Below, one piece after another: positions 22,775 through 34,800 of a stretch of 64,000 bases of DNA. The first letter of the stretch is position 1. Each line of letters begins with the position of its first letter. The notes beneath the pieces are model-generated. The model saw only the letters and a list, made by a program, of their open reading frames with translations, was not told the origin of the DNA and did not search any database. Source of the DNA: Ophiura sarsii (lineage: Eukaryota > Echinodermata > Ophiuroidea > Amphilepidida > Ophiuridae). Where the stretch lies: the NCBI GenBank assembly GCA_035610835.1, contig CM069456.1, positions 24,496,234 through 24,560,233 on the forward strand. Reading direction: 5' to 3'. The translations under genes and the position numbers were made by a program.

Positions 22775-23645
22775 TACGTCGAGTAAACGTGGCGACACAA
22801 CTGATGTCGATTCCTGCTTTCCGACATAAACAATCCAATCCGCTCAAGGTCCTTTTGTCCGATCATCCTTTCTTGAGACCGTTCGATTAAATACTAAGTC
22901 CACACTATGGTAAAGACTTGGAGAGATGATATAATTGTAGCAGCAAATGTCCATGCTAGGAGCTCCGTGAATTAACAGAAATCTCTAGATTTATATATCT
23001 TTCTAGAGAAACCACTGGAGGAAGAAAATCCTGCTGGTATTCCAATGTTACCCTTTATTTCAGCAAAGGTAACACATCTGCTCAATCTGTGACGATTCTG
23101 TATACTTTTCAGAATCCGAAGAACAACATTAGATTTTTATCTTAAATGTTGCAAATGTTCTCCTCTCTCTCAGAGATCTTCACTCGGTGAAATCATATAT
23201 CAAATGGCCCTGAATACCTGTTTGCATTGCATTTTGTTCCTTGCTAGCTGAAACAATCCCATGATGCAGCTGAGCGAAGCTGGACAGGTTTTCGTATCAA
23301 CTCGGTCGTTTCAACTTGTTGAAGAAAACCCACATCCTTGAAGACAATGATCGATGCCTTGTGCACTTTCTCAGAAATAGAAACTAAGATTTCTATGCTA
23401 CTATTGTTCGACGATGTTTTATTACAACAATGGTCCATTCAGATCACACACCTGGCCTGATTAACTTCCTGTAGATAAGTCCAGGCAATCTGGTTGCTAT
23501 GGCAACTCAGTTTCTGAGAACTGACAAGTCCGTGCATGATTAATACAAGGCAAAGTTTCATCTTAACATTTTACATACACATAAATTTAATATTTTCAAT
23601 GTGAAAATAATAACAACAATAATCAATAAACAAAATATTAAGGGC
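22775..23645. other. Unassigned non-coding sequence
   Basis: No gene is recognised. Short ORFs on both strands show no similarity that I can recall. No repeats stand out. Confidence 0.4.
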
Positions 23646-23647
23646 TG

Positions 23648-23945
23648 GTAACAGAGACCTCTCCCAAATTGCAAAGTCATATATCAAGAATTACTGAACC
23701 AATACTATAATCTATTTGGCCATCACGAGACAGTGACGTAACTGCATATTCACTGATTGCAGCACATATCGCGCGCGACTACTCGAGGCGCTGGCGTATA
23801 TACACACGAGCGTTGAAAGACGGAAGATACATACGCGTGCGTAAAAGCTGCACCTGTTAAGTTACGTCACTGTACAGAGGAAGCAAAATAGAGTATAGGC
23901 ATGTTTGTACTTATCTGAATGCATTTCTCACGGTGATTATATAAG
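23648..23945. mobile_element. TTAACACTTTCC-family MITE with nested CAGTGACGTAACT insert, copy 2
   Basis: The outer fragment resumes at GGCATGTTTGTACTTATC (23896) after a TA-flanked insert at 23708-23895. The insert has imperfect inverted ends of about 40 bases containing CAGTGACGTAACT. The unfilled outer sequence CAATATTAGGCATGTTTGT at 33090 proves the insert boundaries. Confidence 0.7.
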
Positions 23946-24382
23946 AAAGTGAAACCCATTCGTAACGAGTTGAGAGCACACTACAGGATGAAACGACGCT
24001 AACATTAGAGTGAGACCATCACTGCTCATTAAAAGAGTGGTCCTTCAAATTGAAATTCATTTTAAAAGAGTAAATGTATGTTCCCTCATTTACACGGAGG
24101 GAGCATGTATAGAGTAACATGTAAATGGTTGTTATTCTGAATCATAATATGTATATTGCATTTATTTCAAATACTAGATGATTTAGTACAACCATAACAC
24201 AGAGTGTCAAATTGTTGCTTTAAATTCAAAACACACTTGGCTTGTTACAGGGTGTAAGTCTGATCATGACAGATTTTTACTATTTGTTTTCTTGAGTATG
24301 AATTCAAACATAGTAAATGGCATGATCGTTGATTTTTCCAAACTTCATTCAACATTTAAAAAAACTATAATGTCTCTATTAA

Positions 24383-24750
24383 AGGTATATTATGTGATCA
24401 ATCCAGGGAACGCCCTCAACATCGAAAAAAAAATTGAAAGCAGATTTTCTTGCAGATTTACAATTCTGATCATAAATCGTACATACTTTCCAAGTTACAG
24501 GGCGATACGATTCTTAATTACTTCAAAATCATTGTTTTAGATTGAAAATAAACTGTTGTGTTAACACGACAGTTTATATCTTCACTCTAAATTCACTCTA
24601 AAACCATGATTTTGAGGTTATTAGGAATCATATCGCTCTGTAACTTGGAATGTATGAACGATTTATGATCAGAAATGTAAATCTGCAAGAAAATCTACTT
24701 TCTAAAAAAAATCATGAATAGAGGGCGCTCTCTGGAAAAGAGCACATATG
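24383..24750. mobile_element. Palindromic TTAA-flanked MITE, copy 2
   Basis: It is preceded by TTAA at 24379 and begins AGGTATATTATGTGATC. The two arms mirror each other around a centre with AAACTGTTGTG/CACGACAGTTT. The right end is degraded (AGCACATATG). Confidence 0.75.
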
Positions 24751-25520
24751 TTGATTGGTTTAGACACCTTATGTGCGTGATTATTTTAACTAGTAGGAAC
24801 TAGTGTTTTAGGGTGATGTACTTTCTAACAGTTTAATTATATAAGTTGGATGACTTTCACAACGTCGAAAAACATCCACACACTATTTATAGCAGCCATA
24901 TCCGGCCCTGGCTGATTGGACACGACGTCATCACATAAGTGGCACGCTTGTTTAGCGATTCAAATTCGAGAGGACTTTGGTATACTCAGTCGGTTGAAGT
25001 TTTAACTTCCTGGTTGTGAAAATGTTTTTATGCACAATCCTCGACTTTTCAGGTACAATAAGGAGGAAAGTAAATGATGACTTCGGCAGGTTTGTGTCTC
25101 TCATTGTGCACGTGAGGATTATTAATGTTTTATCAAATAACAATACGATAATAATGTGACAGGAATATAGAATAATAATTCATTGGTAGATTACCAATGC
25201 AGTCATCTTAGGCGTCTTAATTTTACCCTTTTTAAGATGAGCACTCCCGATGTTATCTCTTGGAAGATGACTATAGGGAAAATTATCGTGTAGCCTAATC
25301 GCTTCATTATCTTCGTCTATCTTCTATCTTCATCCGTGTATATTATAGTCCATGCTCTTAGGTCTCTGGGCTGCGGACCAGACATTGGCGGGTTAAACCG
25401 ATTTAGTGAGCGCTCAACCGTCCCACTTCCCTCATGGCATATTGTTGTTTGGAGGTGGTATTACCTCCGACTGTCTCAAAGCCTTGGTGCTTCTGCAAAG
25501 ACAGATGTAGCTTGCTCGCA
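24751..25520. other. Unassigned non-coding sequence
   Basis: No gene or repeat is recognised between the MITE and the retroelement relic. Confidence 0.35.
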
Positions 25521-25527
25521 GGGCTGT

Positions 25528-27215
25528 TTAAGATGAGTTTTCTTTTTTTCCGTTAGGGATTCCTAGGGAGGGCAGACATTTGATGAACGTGGTATTGTAT
25601 ATCCCCCTGCCACCAACTTCTATGGGAAAATAGTTCACATACCATCCATTATTTTCGCTGTCTGCTACAAGATCTCGGTATTTACATTTCTTATTAGCAA
25701 GGTTCTCCTCTGATGGGACTGTCAATTCAATAATGATAACATTTATAGTGCGAGTTGAGAAAATGGTAGTGTCTGGTTGTTTGGCTGTTTCAACAATTTC
25801 TGGCGAAAAGACTATCTGTGAATTCTTTTAATCCACCAAGAGTTTCCAGTCACTAGCTTCTTTCAGGATATGTTTTTGTTTTTGTTTTGTGTATACGGCA
25901 AGACTGGGTTCAGGTATTTCGTGCCATCTGCTTTTTGGAAAGCCCGGTTGGACTGAATCTCTGAGATGTGGATCTGTCGATGATTGCTTCATCGACATAT
26001 GGTATCAGTCATGATACAATTGCTCTCAATGTTTAGTTGTGACGCCAGTTATACCTTCCATCTTCTAGTGAAAAGCTTCAACAGTTCAGGATGTGGAGTT
26101 TCGGTTGGTGACGTATATAACTGGCACAGTCCCAAATTTGTCTTGCCCCAGAGTCTCAGGTTAGTTGGTATGTCGGGAGTTGGTCATGGATGGCATTAAT
26201 CTAGAATGAAGTTCTGGGGTCCATACAAACAGGAGCTTCTTCCATGATGTGTCGACTTGCATGGCAGAATCCCATCGCAGCCACTGTCTTTATGTTGCGC
26301 ATCTATGTAGATCAGCATTTCATCCACGTATACGTCTTTAACCGAACTGGTCAGGCACTTCCTAGTACATGTAGTATGTTCTTTCAGGGTCATGTCTTTA
26401 ATCAGTTTCTGATTCTTCTTAACCCTATTCCTGTTTTGTCAGTCTGACCTCTGACCTATTTCATTAAGGATGAGATACCGTTCTTTTTGTTCTAACTCTT
26501 TCACTCCATTCCATCTGGACCTCATATTTTTCTTCTCCAAACACTCTCGTTACTGGGTTTTACCATCTCTGGAGTTCTTGTTCAGATGATATACATTTCA
26601 CTGAGGTAGTGAGTCGTTTTAGTTGTAGGCCATATCGCCATCTAGACCTGTGCAATGCACTATTTGTACTATTTATAACTGCACTATTTATAACTGGTTA
26701 TTCCTGTCCGTTTCTTTAAGTACTTTGTGCAGGTTGCCTCCAGTATTTCATTGTAGGGGACTGTGAAGTTTGTAAATCTTAAACTCCCATACCATTTTTG
26801 GGATGATCACACGATTGTATATCCACATCTTCGTTAATTGGCTTGCATCTATTAATTCTAACATAGCCGATATCTTCCTGGTAATCATTTGTCTGATGTT
26901 ATCGTCCTCCAGGTCTTCAAAAATTATATAGCTTTCCAAGAAATCTCATTGGTTGGCTGTGGATATATGTGATATGCTGTCCGTTAATTATTAGTTGTGG
27001 ATCGTAGGCTATATATTGTGTCTTATGGCCTCTTTGCTTTTGCTCTTTATTTGGAACCACTTTCTTCATGGCATGAGATCTACATTTAGCAGGCTTGGCC
27101 TTCATGGTTCCGGTTCTCGACCATTTGAGGAAATCGTTTGTGCTGATAATGAGTCGTTGACAACTCTCTGTGCTTCTGGCTACCACCGTAAGGTCGTCAG
27201 CATGTATTAGCTGAA
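25528..27215 (-). pseudogene. Decayed retroelement ORF: RT relic plus C-terminal domains (block B)
   Basis: Minus strand, read from 27215 downward. The RT-palm relic (VARSTESCQRLI, MKAKPAKCRS, 27190-26600) is followed by a region with LWGKTNLGLCQLY and EDGRYNWRHN. The C-terminus near 25740-25540 reads VIIIELTVPSEENLANKKCK, then YRDLVADSENNGWYVNYFP and IEVGGRGI. From memory, this order (RT, GKTN zinc-like region, GRYxWRHN, then IELTVPWEE..FPVEVGCRG) occurs in invertebrate retroelement ORFs, and the last part resembles a PD-(D/E)xK-type nuclease fold. Frameshifts and stops are frequent, so it is dead. Block A keeps only the RT part. Confidence 0.65.
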
Positions 27216-27321
27216 TTAATTAGTAATGTTGGAATTACCCATGCGGTATTTAAGATGAAGGGATTGGGCAAGTAGATCTAGACATAGATTGAAGACGGCT
27301 AGAAACAGAATACATGATAAT

Positions 27322-27690
27322 AGTAAAAATAATAATAATCAGTATTTATATAGCGCCTTTCCAAATGGCTCAAAGCGCTGTAATTTTGCTGCTAGCGAAT
27401 CATTAGAATCGCGTCGCATCAACTAGGGTGCTGTCAATTTCTAGCTCAAACCTACCCGCACTTAGATTGTAACATCCACAATTTTTCAATGCAGCTCCTC
27501 ATATACCATTGGGTCAGGGAAGGTCTTGATAACCGAAACAACTGATCACCGATTTTGAAAGCAGGAGGAAACCGGAGAACCCGGAGAAAACCTGCGAGAG
27601 CGTGCATGGATCGTGATAAACCAAATGCACATAAAGCCCGGTCGTGCACAGAATTGAACCCGGATTTCATTGGTGCAAGGCGAGGGAACT
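27322..27690 (-). mobile_element. SINE-like element with LINE-type 3' tail (block B)
   Basis: Paralogue of 3430-3800 with the same tail (AGCGCTTTGAGCC, GGCGCTATATAAATAC) and GGTTTTCTCCGGGTTC body. It sits at the same position, so it was inserted before the duplication. Confidence 0.55.
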
Positions 27691-30600
27691 AACGCTGCGC
27701 CAACACGTTCCCGTCAGTCAGTTGCTCATCTGGATTGCCTCCTATTTCAATTGGCAGTTCATTGTATTGTCTTTCCAGACGATGTCTTCAGATGGTTCAA
27801 GTAGATTAATATATTCCTTAACAGCAAGTATGTTTTTGCGTGCTTGGTGGGCTTCTTCTTTGGTCTTTCTCTTATGGGGGAAGCTCTTGTCTGGCTCGAC
27901 TTGAATGCGACGAGCTAATTTCAAATTTAGATTTGGTCTGATGGAGTTTGACATTCTTGAAGCAAGCTTTGTCCAGATATTGGACAGGTTGCACTAGTAT
28001 CATCTGCAGTCCATTCTTCTGATCCACTACGAAAATCTCTCTAGTTTCAATTCCGAATATAACCGTGGTCATCAATCTGCAAAATATGTTTGTTTTTTAA
28101 TTCACTGACATCAAATAAGACAACAATACACTCACTCATATTATTCCATAGGCTTTTTATGGATGCAAAATACAGCGCACTAACTTGCACGCAGATATTG
28201 TGTTATATTGCAATAGTAAGCACGATTACACCAATGATGCTGTGACACCAACCAGGTTTTATGCACAAATAGGACCCAGTCAAGTTTTGTCCAAAATAAA
28301 AATTCCTTAACCCGAGAACCGCGAAATCTGGAAACCACTTTAGTTATTCTCAGGTAGGCGGTAACATCTTTCCGGAGTAATTCTGTTATACCCTTCACAG
28401 AGGTATTCATAGTGCATGATTTTTAAGAACGACGCATACTACCGATGTAGGTGTGCAGGGTATAACAGAATTATGCCGCCTGTAACGGACCGCACTATTA
28501 CTGAAACAGGAATGATTTTGATTGGCCAACATGTGTAAGAGTTGTTCAATCAACTATCCATACACATAAATAGCATGATCAAGGATGATATTTTACCATT
28601 GAATCAGAGTACTGCCATTGAATACTACATACCAGTACCAACGTATTTCATTGGATATCTGGGTGTGTGAGGAAGACTTACGAAAGCAACATAAGTAGGC
28701 CTAAACGGTGGCATATAAGTCAATTTGTTTAGGTAAGTCAAGTTTTGTATATTATATAGCTCTATGTATGATATGGTTCTAGATCGGGCTCGGGTATACT
28801 TTTTAGGTGGAACCCCAGCGATGGCATAGCTCATGGGGGCGGTCGGTGGAGGGCTATAAGTGGCTGGTACGGGGATGTGTTGCAAACATAGGGGAAATAT
28901 AGATGGCAAAATCAGCTTTTTCTAACTTAATTACCACCATTTTACTATATTTACATAGGTCTACATGTATGTATATTGTAGTGAGCCATCTTTTAATAAT
29001 AAAGGGAAGAAATTTGGTGACAACTGATGTTATTTTGTCAAATTTCACATTAGAGTAGAGTCAACGAGTAAAATTGCTATGTGGATCTTTTTCATCATTT
29101 GAATTTGGTATTTCTGCTCAGCAAGGGTAACACCTCCCATTTAATAATCATATAAGAACCTACATGTTTCGTTGTATGGTAGAGTTACTTTATTGATTCC
29201 CAGTATTACGTATCACTGAGTAACTCTGCCTTTAATAATTGACCGTTATAATGTATACCATGATCAATTAGCGAATTTACCAACTCACATGTATGACTAT
29301 ATTCGTATTCAAAAAATATCAGACAGATCATTTGAAAAAGCGATCTTTTAATATAACATCTTTATCGATCATTTCACTGTTCCACGCGGCCGTCTGTTTG
29401 GCAGATACAAAAGTCGTCTGTTTTAGCAGATATGGACAACTGAGTTATAACCAGTAGCATATCCAGGGGGTGCAAGGGGGGTGGGGTGGGGGGACGAATG
29501 CCCCCTGAAAACAATTTAACCGTGAAAATCGGGAAGGCAAAGGAAGGGAAAGAAAGGTAGAAGAGGAGACAAAAACGGAAGGAAAGGGGAAAATGGAAAG
29601 GAAAACTTCAGAAAGGAGAAAGGAAGAGGCAAATTAGTTGAAAATTGCAGTAGTTCATGCCGGTGTGGGGATACAACGCCTCTAACCCCCCACCCCCGCT
29701 TGTCATTTTTTTACTCGCAAATCAAAAAGTTAAAAAAGTTACATGAAAAAAACCTGGCTACGCCACCGGGGAAAATCCCCTTTGCATCCCCTGACATGTG
29801 ACCCTGGTTATACTACTGGTTATAACAGGCATTATATAGTATTTTGCTTCTGAATAATATACAGAACCTTTGACAAAATCTCCATGGAAGGAACTTATAT
29901 TTTGTTATTTACTTTGTTCAATAGACCCCGATATGATTTATCATAGGCATGGCACAAAGGCTTATAAGAAACAATGCATTTACTGTATTAAAAATAGGAA
30001 TTTTAGCACCCTATTCGTATTTATTCACGCATTTCAACAGTTCCGTCATCATGGTCATAGAAAAAAAGGACTATATTATTCAAGTTGATACTCACAATGT
30101 TGAAGACAGTTTCAAAATGCAAAATACTGGTTATTTTCAGTGGCTTTACAAGAGAGAAGAAATCTATGCAGGCCTAGTCAGTTATAAGACAGCGCTGCTA
30201 TTTTCAATTTCATTGTGAAGTGCAAGAGGTCTATGCACATTGATGCATATAAAGACGTACATTAAAGGCGAGTGACCCGATCAAATTACCTTTTCTCCAT
30301 CAATTAAATTGAGATTTTCGTATCATTATCACTGAAAATTATCAGATTTGAAAGATGTTTTGTTTGATGGTACAATAGAAAAGGATAGTGAATTTTCCAC
30401 AAATATGGCCGGTAAACCACACCTGGAATGTAAAGGGTTCAACAAAAGAATACCACTTTGTTTATGTCATTTTGAGTAACATTCAATTTATTTTTGACCA
30501 AACATTCCAATTGGGGGTGGGGGGGGGGGGGGGGGGGGTGGGGGGGGGGGGGTGTATATCCAGGATTGACGGGGCTATCGATCGCACAGTGCAAATTCGT

Positions 30601-30868
30601 TGGGTCGTACAACAGTACATTGTGCGGGATATTTAATTCTGACATTAAAGTGCATGGCAGTAAACTACTTTGAATTTGACTAAGCCTTTGTTAAAGGTAA
30701 ATCAATTTTTAGAATAAGGCTAAATTTATGGTGCAACTCCAATGTGATTGAGTGACATGCAGAAGAAGAGAACCAGGCCAACATCGGGTCAACCGCATAC
30801 TTCTTCAGGCTATATCTTTTCCTTACCTTATCTATATTTACAATTTCAGGTTATGAAATACATGCAGC
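27691..30868. other. Non-coding part of block B with block-specific inserts
   Basis: Paralogous to 3800-8247 but without the GC-rich element. A hairpin at 28371-28476 (AATTCTGTTATACCC/GGGTATAACAGAATT) is absent from block A. About 760 bases (29275-30030) have no counterpart in A and show no recognisable family. A G-rich run spans 30513-30552. No gene is supported. Confidence 0.5.
30513..30552. repeat. Long G tract (two runs separated by single T)
   Basis: Almost pure G over 40 bases, interrupted by T at about 30518 and 30539. It is upstream of gene B and is a candidate quadruplex-forming or replication-pausing site. Confidence 0.9.
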
Positions 30869-30904
30869 ATGGCAGATAGTAAACCTCCAGCATACAGTCC
30901 AAAT
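30869..30904 (+). CDS. Gene B coding exon 1
   Basis: Encodes [12 protein letters not shown] and ends at donor GTAAGT (30905). An upstream ATG at 30862 runs into a stop after five codons. TTTACAATTTCAG just upstream (to 30849) is a good acceptor for an upstream 5' UTR exon. Confidence 0.8.
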
Positions 30905-31839
30905 GTAAGTACCCTCTGTTTAACATGCCGTATTCTCTCCATCGAGGGTCTATATGGACCAATGCATGCATGCATAAAGCATAAAGTACATTTTGAAGAA
31001 TGTTTCCTTTTTTCTTTTTGATTCTTTCAAAAATGATAGAATAAACAAAGAAATCAATGTTCTTTGTCTATTTACTCCAAATGGCCCGACATTTGACGCA
31101 CAAATCTTGAAATTGTCTGAAATGTTGAAAGATTCAAAGAGAAAAGACCTTAAAGAGTTCCACATTGGGTGCGCACTGTCAAAAATGATATAAATCGATT
31201 TGAAAATGTTGCACGTATACATGCTTATTGCACAAAATAAAAGTCTAGCTTGATTTCTACCGAGTGTCTCAAAAAACACCTGTGCACGTGTTTACCCAAT
31301 TAATTGACCCTGAAGTTCTACGAGTTGGTGTAATATATGTATACATATCAAACGACTACACGCTTAGCTTCCAGATGCCGTTTATTTCATCTGATTTGGT
31401 TTTGTTAATCCTGAGATATGATCAATTAACTAAAGCTACATAAAATCGATGTTGTGCCACTTTTACAGAAAGAATGCTTACATACAGTACATATACAGTA
31501 CAGCTCACAATAGAGTGCACCACGCAACTGCGATGATAGTCCATTGACTTTGAGTTGATAGTCCATTGACAACGCAATGACATAGCATTGACAATGCACT
31601 GACAGCGCGATGATAGTTCGTTGACATTATCGTCATAGCACCAATTGTCGTGTAGGGACTCCGTTGACCCCGCTGATTTCGCACTGTCAATGCACTGACA
31701 ACGGGATGTAATTGGGTTGATATTCCGATGAAAGTATGTTGACCTCCGTTGATATCGGTTACTCTAATGCGATCTGTACTGTAGTACATACAGTACATAT
31801 AGTACATGTACATAGTCAATCCGTCTTACGGTCTTGAAA

Positions 31840-31870
<31 letters not shown>

Positions 31871-34800
31871 CCTGGAGGCATTCGGTCTGAATTATTAAAG
31901 TTGAAGTTCTGTTTGGCTACACAGAAACTCGTTCTATTATTTAAACCTATTCAATCGCAATACAAAAACAAATATGATTGCATAACATTTGCAAAGACCA
32001 CTCGAACAGGCGGAAGATTTGTATCTCCGGAGTGGCACAACGTCAATTTTAGATAGCTTTAGCTAATTGGTCATATCTCAGGATTGACAAAACCAAATCA
32101 GATGAAATAAATGGCATCTGAATGCCAAGCGTTTAGTCTCTCAATATGTATAAAAATGTTACACCAAATGTTAGAACTTCATGGTCAAAAAGTTGAGTAA
32201 ACATGTGCACAGTTTATTTTGGGACACCATGTATATTAACAAAGTCATTTATTTTACAAAGCAATCCATCATATCCATATGGTCCTTTTCATTGTGGTTA
32301 TAAAGCACAAAACCCCCATTTGTGAAGAAAAAGAGGCCCTCCATACGACGGAGTGTACCTGTATATTGGTATCAATTTGTAACTCATTTTCACCTACTAT
32401 ACCAATGTGATTTTGTTGCACGTTTTTGGAAACAAATCCAACTACATACATTATTACATGGAAACTAGCCACACCTCTAAGAAATATTGATTTTAGGCAC
32501 ACTGAATGATGATGCGCTTGATCTTGCATGGTTGTTAACCAAATTCCATATACATGTACATATGAAGCATGTGCATCAGCTGTTGCGTGATTTTCCTCAA
32601 TGCTCATGCAATAGTTGCTGAAGTGGAATATTTCTCCATTACAATCGAGGATTTAAGCAACAGTTGATCAATAAAAACCACATGATTAAATCGTAACATA
32701 ATTTGCGTGATTGCCTGAAAACAAATACTCAACAGTTGCCCAATTGAAACAATTTAACGCAATATTTTAGCAACAAAATGAGTTTTGACAGGGGGTTTCC
32801 TCAACTTGTTACTAAGTTGTTTTGCTCAAGGTTGGATAGTTTTTACTTTTATACAACACCTAATATAGATGTCTACATATGTTGAATAAAATTAAATCAA
32901 CCATTTACCCAACAGATGATTAAACGCAATTTAAGCAACGTAGTTTGCTCAACATTTTAGCGGTGTAGGTCTTGGTCTATACCTTGATAATCCTACACTT
33001 CCACGCGGCTAAAGGTTTTACAATAATATGAAACAGATATCAGAAACCTTTTCCAACTTTCAAGGTCTATCTCAAGGATTACTGAACCAATATTAGGCAT
33101 GTTTGTACTAATATTGTCAATGCAATTCTCATGGTGATTCCAATTATGGTAATAGAACTTAATTATTGTGACATTTTTAAACATTTTGTGTCAGGATACT
33201 AACGCCAAGGCCCCAGTTTCCTTGGGACAATGTGCATGATGTGTGTACAGCCACAGACCGGGATCCCCTACTCTTTACGAATGAATCTGTGACCTTTTAA
33301 CGTGCTCGGAGTTTTGCTTCTCCGATACACGGGACCACCATTTCTACGTGACTTCCGAACCACAAGGCAATTGAGACTAAGTACCTTGCCCAAGGATACA
33401 GACATGTTGGACCTAGCGGGGCTCGAACTCACAACCTTTGTATTGTGAGACCTGCGTCCTGTCCACTAGACCACACATGCTACACATAATGCCTGAAAGG
33501 TTTATATCCCCGTCTACACAATCCAGTACCTACACAATCCAAGTACGCCGCAACCCCCGCCCTGGGTATAAGAGTTTCTATATATCCAGGTATTTACTGA
33601 TACTAACATCCTGGAGAGAAAGAAACAGGAACAGTTTCACAAGAAAAAAACCTATTCATCTATTATAGGTAATATTATAATAATAAAACTCATAATAATA
33701 TAACTAGACTAATTGTGTATAACATACTTCTCCTTATTACTCAAAATCTTCTTCACATCCCGGCTACAGGAAACACAAAATTTTACAGTAACAGAACCTT
33801 TGCGATCATAGCACCAAAGATTTGGAACAGTTTACCATCATATATTCGCTCAATGTCATCTCTTGGCCAATTTAAAAAGTGTCTCAAGACTCATATCTTT
33901 AAGTCCATATATAGTGTTTGATTGTGTATAGTATATTGTCAACTATTGTGCAGTTCCTGTATGTCTCTCATATTTTGTTTTTGTGTGTATTTTATGTATT
34001 GTACTTTTATCTTTGTATTTAAGCGCTTTGAGAACTTGTTGTAAGGCGCTATATAAGTATTTTGTATTATTAGTATTATTATTACACTTATTGTAATTGG
34101 TCAAGTGTCTTGAATGTCCTTAGTGTATACTTAGTATCCTTAGTGTCCTTAGTGTACTTAGTGTCCTTAGTGTAGATAGTGTCCTTAGTGTCCTTAGTGT
34201 ACTTAGTATACTTGTCGTTAGTGTCCTTAGAATCCTTGTACTTAGTGTCCTTAGTGCACTCATAAAATGTCAATATGACTCGGACAATGTGTGAACTTGT
34301 TAAAGTAACATTTAAGTAAAATAAATATTCCCTGGATGAGTCCAATGGAGCCATAATACACAGTTCCTTGTAATATCTTATCTAAACTGCTCACAAAAGG
34401 TATCGAAACACTTAGAAATGATCCAATATATAACGGCTCGAAAAGGTATGCATTAATCGAAGCAAATAAACAAGTGCATAATTTTGTTCTGCGTATTTTG
34501 ACACGTCGATCGTTGAGATACGATGTTGCGGAGCGGAGTTATTGTCATTTCAATGATCGTGGGTCCAGTTTCAAAAGTGACACTCATCCCTATTGAAAAT
34601 CACGAATCTGATCATTCTAAACAGTAATGCAAACCTCTTTCTATAGGATGATTGTCACTTTGGAAATTGGACCCACGACCATTGAAATGACAATAACTCC
34701 GCTCCGCAATATCGTATCTTATCGATCGAGGTGTCAAAATACGCAGAACAAAATTATGCACTTGGTTATTTGCTTCGATTAATGCATACCCTTTCGAGCC

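Larger units (their letters stand above)
31260..32231. mobile_element. Long-TIR DNA element in gene B intron 1, TA-flanked
   Basis: The two arms (31260-31465 and about 32030-32231) are inverted copies of about 200 bases, with outer ends like GTGTCTCAAAA and TTTTGGGACACC. TA is present on both sides (31258-31259 and 32232-32233). Block A has the unfilled site GATTTCTAAATATTTAC near 8670. The TA duplication and the terminus suggest a Tc1/mariner-type non-autonomous element. It contains a nested element and a G27 run. Confidence 0.75.
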
